The position numbers and the translations under genes are program-made. Positions 56,101 through 58,691 of a stretch of 58,691 bases of DNA are shown here, piece after piece (position 1 is the first letter of the stretch; each line of letters starts with the position of its first letter). This DNA comes from Phanerochaete sordida (taxonomy: Eukaryota; Basidiomycota; Agaricomycetes; Polyporales; Phanerochaetaceae): positions 1-58,691 of the forward strand of contig BPQB01000126.1 of assembly GCA_019973155.2 (NCBI GenBank), in the 5' to 3' direction. The notes under the pieces are model-generated. The model did no database searches and had not been told where the DNA came from. It worked only from the letters and a program-made list of their open reading frames with translations.

Positions 56101-57140
56101 TCGACGTCGGACATGGTGAGCACGATCATTTCAACCTCCTGACTACCGCTGACCACAGCATGCAGGGACTAGGGAGCACCGGTTGCTTGAAGCTTCAGAG
56201 TTGCAGGGCCCGTGCGGACGAGGGACGTCACGGACGCCGGTAAACCCTGTTTCTCGCCGAGGGTGGGGCCGACTCCCCGCTTGTCGTGACGCCGCGGAGG
56301 CTCGTCGACCACGCCGAGTCGCCACCATGCGGTAACAGGCCAGGGCGTCGGGCGTCGCACGCCCGCGCCTCATGCCTGCACAACAGTGTCCCGGAGCCTG
56401 ACCGCCCGATAAAGTTCACTGGAGCGGGCCTCGCTGGCAACGGCAGGTCCACCCGACCCACTAGGCGAATCCCGTCGGGAGCAGCGATGTTTCCCGTCGC
56501 CACCGCCGTCGGCCGCGGCCTGACGGAACTCTAGACCGTTCAGGCCGGGGGCCGGGGGCTCGTCTGCAAGGTCGGACGCGCAACGATGGGACGGTGGTGT
56601 CGTCCCATCGGAGGGCGAGGGCGGCGGCCAATCCCGCTGCCCTCGTGCCTGCTGGCGTTGCGAGCAGCTTCGGCGTCGCACCGGCCAGGTCGCCGACGGC
56701 TGGCCGGAGGCCAGAGCCATCCGTCTGACGCGCGACATTGCCGGCAAGGAGACGTGTAGCACCGTTTTCTGCGCCGAGCACAACCTGTGCGGGCGGGTCA
56801 ATTGGGGGAGGGATATTCGGTCCTGGGGGATGGCGTTTACGTCCGCCGGCTCCTCAGGGCCTCGCTTCGTGAGCTCACTGGGCCGGAGCGTGCAACGTCG
56901 GGAGGTGGCCCCTTCCGACGGATTTTCTCTTCTTTTCTGCTTTTTCTTCTCCGTGTTACTGACACTCGACAGCTCCGAGAGGAACAAGGTGCGTACCCGA
57001 AGGAAGGTCGGCTCCTCTGGAGTCGTCCTGGCGCGGACCTCTACGTGGTCTTCGGGACGAGTAGGTCCCGGGCCTGACAACCCGGGAGTGAAACCAACAC
57101 GCGCCTTAAATTCTCTTCTCTATCCTTGTAGTCGGGTTCC
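56101..57140 (+). ncRNA. Candidate structured, spliced RNA, right copy
   Basis: Mirror of 27340-28385. Splice-like signals in the plus direction: ACATG|GTGAGC donor at 56116, GACCACAG acceptor ending 56158, TACTGAC with CGACAG ending 56972, GTGCGTAC donor at 56989, and CCTTGTAG ending 57131. Hairpins: arms 56584-56592/56602-56610, 56616-56627/56634-56645 and 56681-56688/56700-56707, each with 8-12 pairs. The middle stem is fully paired with one G-U; its left-arm counterpart has A-U for G-C and a single bulge exactly where the copies differ by one base. An open frame present in the left copy is interrupted here. Role unknown; transcription is not shown by sequence alone. Confidence 0.35.
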
Positions 57141-57189
57141 CGGTATGCGTCTGTCGAGGCCATGCTGTATGCGCCTATCACACAATGTC

Positions 57190-57905
57190 AGGGCTATAAT
57201 ATAACGCACCACATACTGCGGACTTTGAGAAAGCGTAGAGGGCGTCCCGTTCGCCCCAAACATCGCAAACAAGACGTGCACGAAGGGGGTAGATGATCTC
57301 CATAGCAAACGGTGTTGGATTGTTCATCAACTCGACGAGGCGTAGTAAGGTAAACTAACATTGGTTTCTCTCGAGATGGATGGTGTTGAAGAATGAACCT
57401 CTGCTGAAGATCCCCTTCGCAGTGTCAGTACCGTACGTAGGTGCATCGAGAGGCATGTAGCGCACCTCTCCTCGCAGGCGCGGCTAATCTCCCAGTAGTA
57501 GGGCAAGCATGCCGTGGATGCATAGATAAAGTCTCCGCATCACACCCGCTTCAACTTCCATCACGTATCCGTGGCTGTCGTTGACGGCGTACAGCGTCGA
57601 AGCTCCGCGCGGCGACGCGGAGTACCTAAGTCGCGGCGTTCAGATGCAGCGGCACTGCTTCGGAGGTTTCAGGGTCGTCAGCCAAGGGTTACGATAGCAC
57701 AAGGCCCTACTCACCATCTCCGTCCACGGTGTGCGTACGCCGACGTGGGTCCAACAGCGATCTCAAACAGATGTCCTGCGCACCGAGGACTATCAGAATG
57801 GTTGCGCAGCCAGTGGCGATGGTTCACAGCGTGTGCAAGTAGAGCGCCATAACATATCGACTCTTAGGCGTGTAGATATGTCTCCAGGATAAAGAGTCAG
57901 TTTCA
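57190..57905 (-). pseudogene. Degenerate membrane-protein-like gene, right copy
   Basis: Right-arm partner of 26561-27310. Its best stretch, near 57350-57190, reads LLRLVELMNNPTPFAMEIIY, PLRARLVCDVWGERDALYAF, SKSPQYVVRYIIALTLCD. Upstream SASPRGASTLYAVNDSH and PRLRGEVRYMPLDAPTYGTD match the left copy. Stops and frame changes separate the blocks unless several introns are assumed. The family is not recognised; two to three hydrophobic segments suggest a membrane protein. Confidence 0.35.
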
Positions 57906-57921
57906 GCGTGAGAGCGAGGGC

Positions 57922-58340
57922 ATGGTGGCAGGATGGACGAACGGCAACGCGAGCAAAGCCTCCGTGCCAGTGCGCTCAAAGCGTTCCCGTTCCTCTTATG
58001 GAAGGGCGCATCAAACTCAGAGCGCTCGGACGCCCGACGCTTTGAACATCGCCTCGTCGCTTGAACACAACCTGGACCGGTTCCATCCATACGCTTGGTC
58101 TCGCTGTCTTATCTCTGTCATCTCTGTCACGCAATTGTGGCTCAGTATCGTCGAAGCGACACATTCCGCTCGACGGTACCCTTCAGCGAACGTCTTCGGG
58201 CTGCGAGGGGCCTGCTGCGTGCGCCCAGGTTTTTGGCGGACTGTTGTCTATCGCGAGGATTTGGACCGGTGTAAGCCCCTTATTTTTCCCTCCTCCCACC
58301 GGGCACCGGCTGACGTTGCCTAGTGCGCGTAGAGCCTGAC
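57922..58340 (+). CDS. Gene G, right copy (unrecognised family)
   Basis: It starts at ATG 57922 (VAGWTNGNASKAS) and shares SSYGRAHQTQSARTPDALNI and ASSLEHN with the left copy, then SIHTLGLAVLSLSSLS after a change of frame. The shared intron acceptor TTGCCTAG at about 58321 leads to RVEPDKPTG, aligned with RVEPNVPTA of the left copy. The frame change before SIHTLG means this copy is either damaged or has an intron I cannot place. It forms the outer edge of the right arm. Function unknown. Confidence 0.35.
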
Positions 58341-58691
58341 AAGCCGACTGGTTGCTCCAGGTTCTCGCTCATGTCCACGAACACGCGTCCCAGCACGATC
58401 TCGCACAGGGCCTCTGGTAGCTGCTATGTAGCGAAGTATGATACGACATCGCTCAGTCTGGCCGTTTGAGACGTCAGCGCGTTCCGGGCCACCCCAAGAC
58501 GCGCACTACTCAGGCTCTTCGCCAAAGCCTCCGCCGTTCCATGACTGGTAGTGCCTCGTAAGTCACTAGTGTGCAAGCGGGCCAGAGTGTGAACACTTGG
58601 CGGGTACGATTTCTTCATTCTTCTTTGAACTTCCCCAGCCACCCACCTCTATAAATAGCTATAATTCATCACATTACACTGAAAACTCCAA
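58341..58691. other. Window end; no confident gene
   Basis: The first ~60 bases may continue gene G weakly; similarity to the left arm then fades. CTATAAATAGC at 58650 is a clear TATA-type motif close to the window edge and may belong to a gene outside the window. Confidence 0.35.

Larger units (their letters stand above)
54365..58340. repeat. Right arm of the ~4 kb inverted duplication
   Basis: Partner of 26150-30090 in opposite orientation. Similarity covers coding and non-coding sequence alike, with the F-box proximal promoter the closest and the gene G interior the least alike. The 24 kb between the arms contains unrelated genes. Confidence 0.85.

Noticed and set aside
1..58691. tRNA genes and CRISPR arrays
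   Set aside because: No GGTTCGAATC-type B box in a cloverleaf context and no short regularly spaced direct repeats were seen.

Overview
The window looks like nuclear DNA of a filamentous basidiomycete, most likely a wood-decay agaricomycete of the Polyporales type (inferred). The support is dense 50-60 bp GT-AG introns, GC-rich exons, and basidiomycete-typical families: DUF6533 and DUF6534 membrane proteins, CYP63-like P450s, RTA1 and JmjC proteins, and single-pass receptor-like proteins with proline-rich tails. I see no rRNA, tRNA or CRISPR.

Layout. 0-4 kb: the 3' end of a cyanovirin-N-type lectin gene cut off by a poly-A run at the window edge, then transposon and gene relics. 4-9.3 kb: a tiny spliced membrane-protein gene, DUF6533 gene A and a secreted acid-sphingomyelinase-like phosphodiesterase. 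10.2-17.2 kb: a threefold tandem unit, each with a roughly 1 kb unresolved repeat converging on an intact F-box-like gene. 18.2-21.3 kb: a DUF6534 gene and a dead F-box gene. 21.6-24.8 kb: a 937-codon JmjC gene. 25.2-25.7 kb: a dead P450. 26.1-30.1 kb: the left arm of a large inverted duplication. 30.2-34.7 kb: two tandem single-pass membrane proteins. 35.6-39.9 kb: a 2OG-Fe(II) oxygenase and an RTA1-type transporter. 41.8-54.0 kb: DUF6533 gene B, P450-1, a fourth repeat copy with another F-box gene, P450-2 and DUF6533 gene C. 54.4-58.3 kb: the right arm of the inverted duplication.

How it fits together. Most of the window is lineage-specific family expansion: seven F-box relatives (five intact, two broken), three DUF6533 genes, two intact P450s plus one dead copy, and three copies of an unrecognised gene G. 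The oxygenase, P450s, transporter and sphingomyelinase suggest xenobiotic, lipid and cell-surface chemistry, but nothing here proves a single pathway.

Most unusual. The two arms of the ~4 kb inverted duplication (26.1-30.1 kb against 58.3-54.4 kb) enclose a ~1 kb GC-rich transcript-like segment. It keeps splice signals, loses its reading frame between copies, and keeps several hairpins, one with an A-U to G-C compensatory change. It is my best candidate for an undescribed structured, spliced non-coding RNA.
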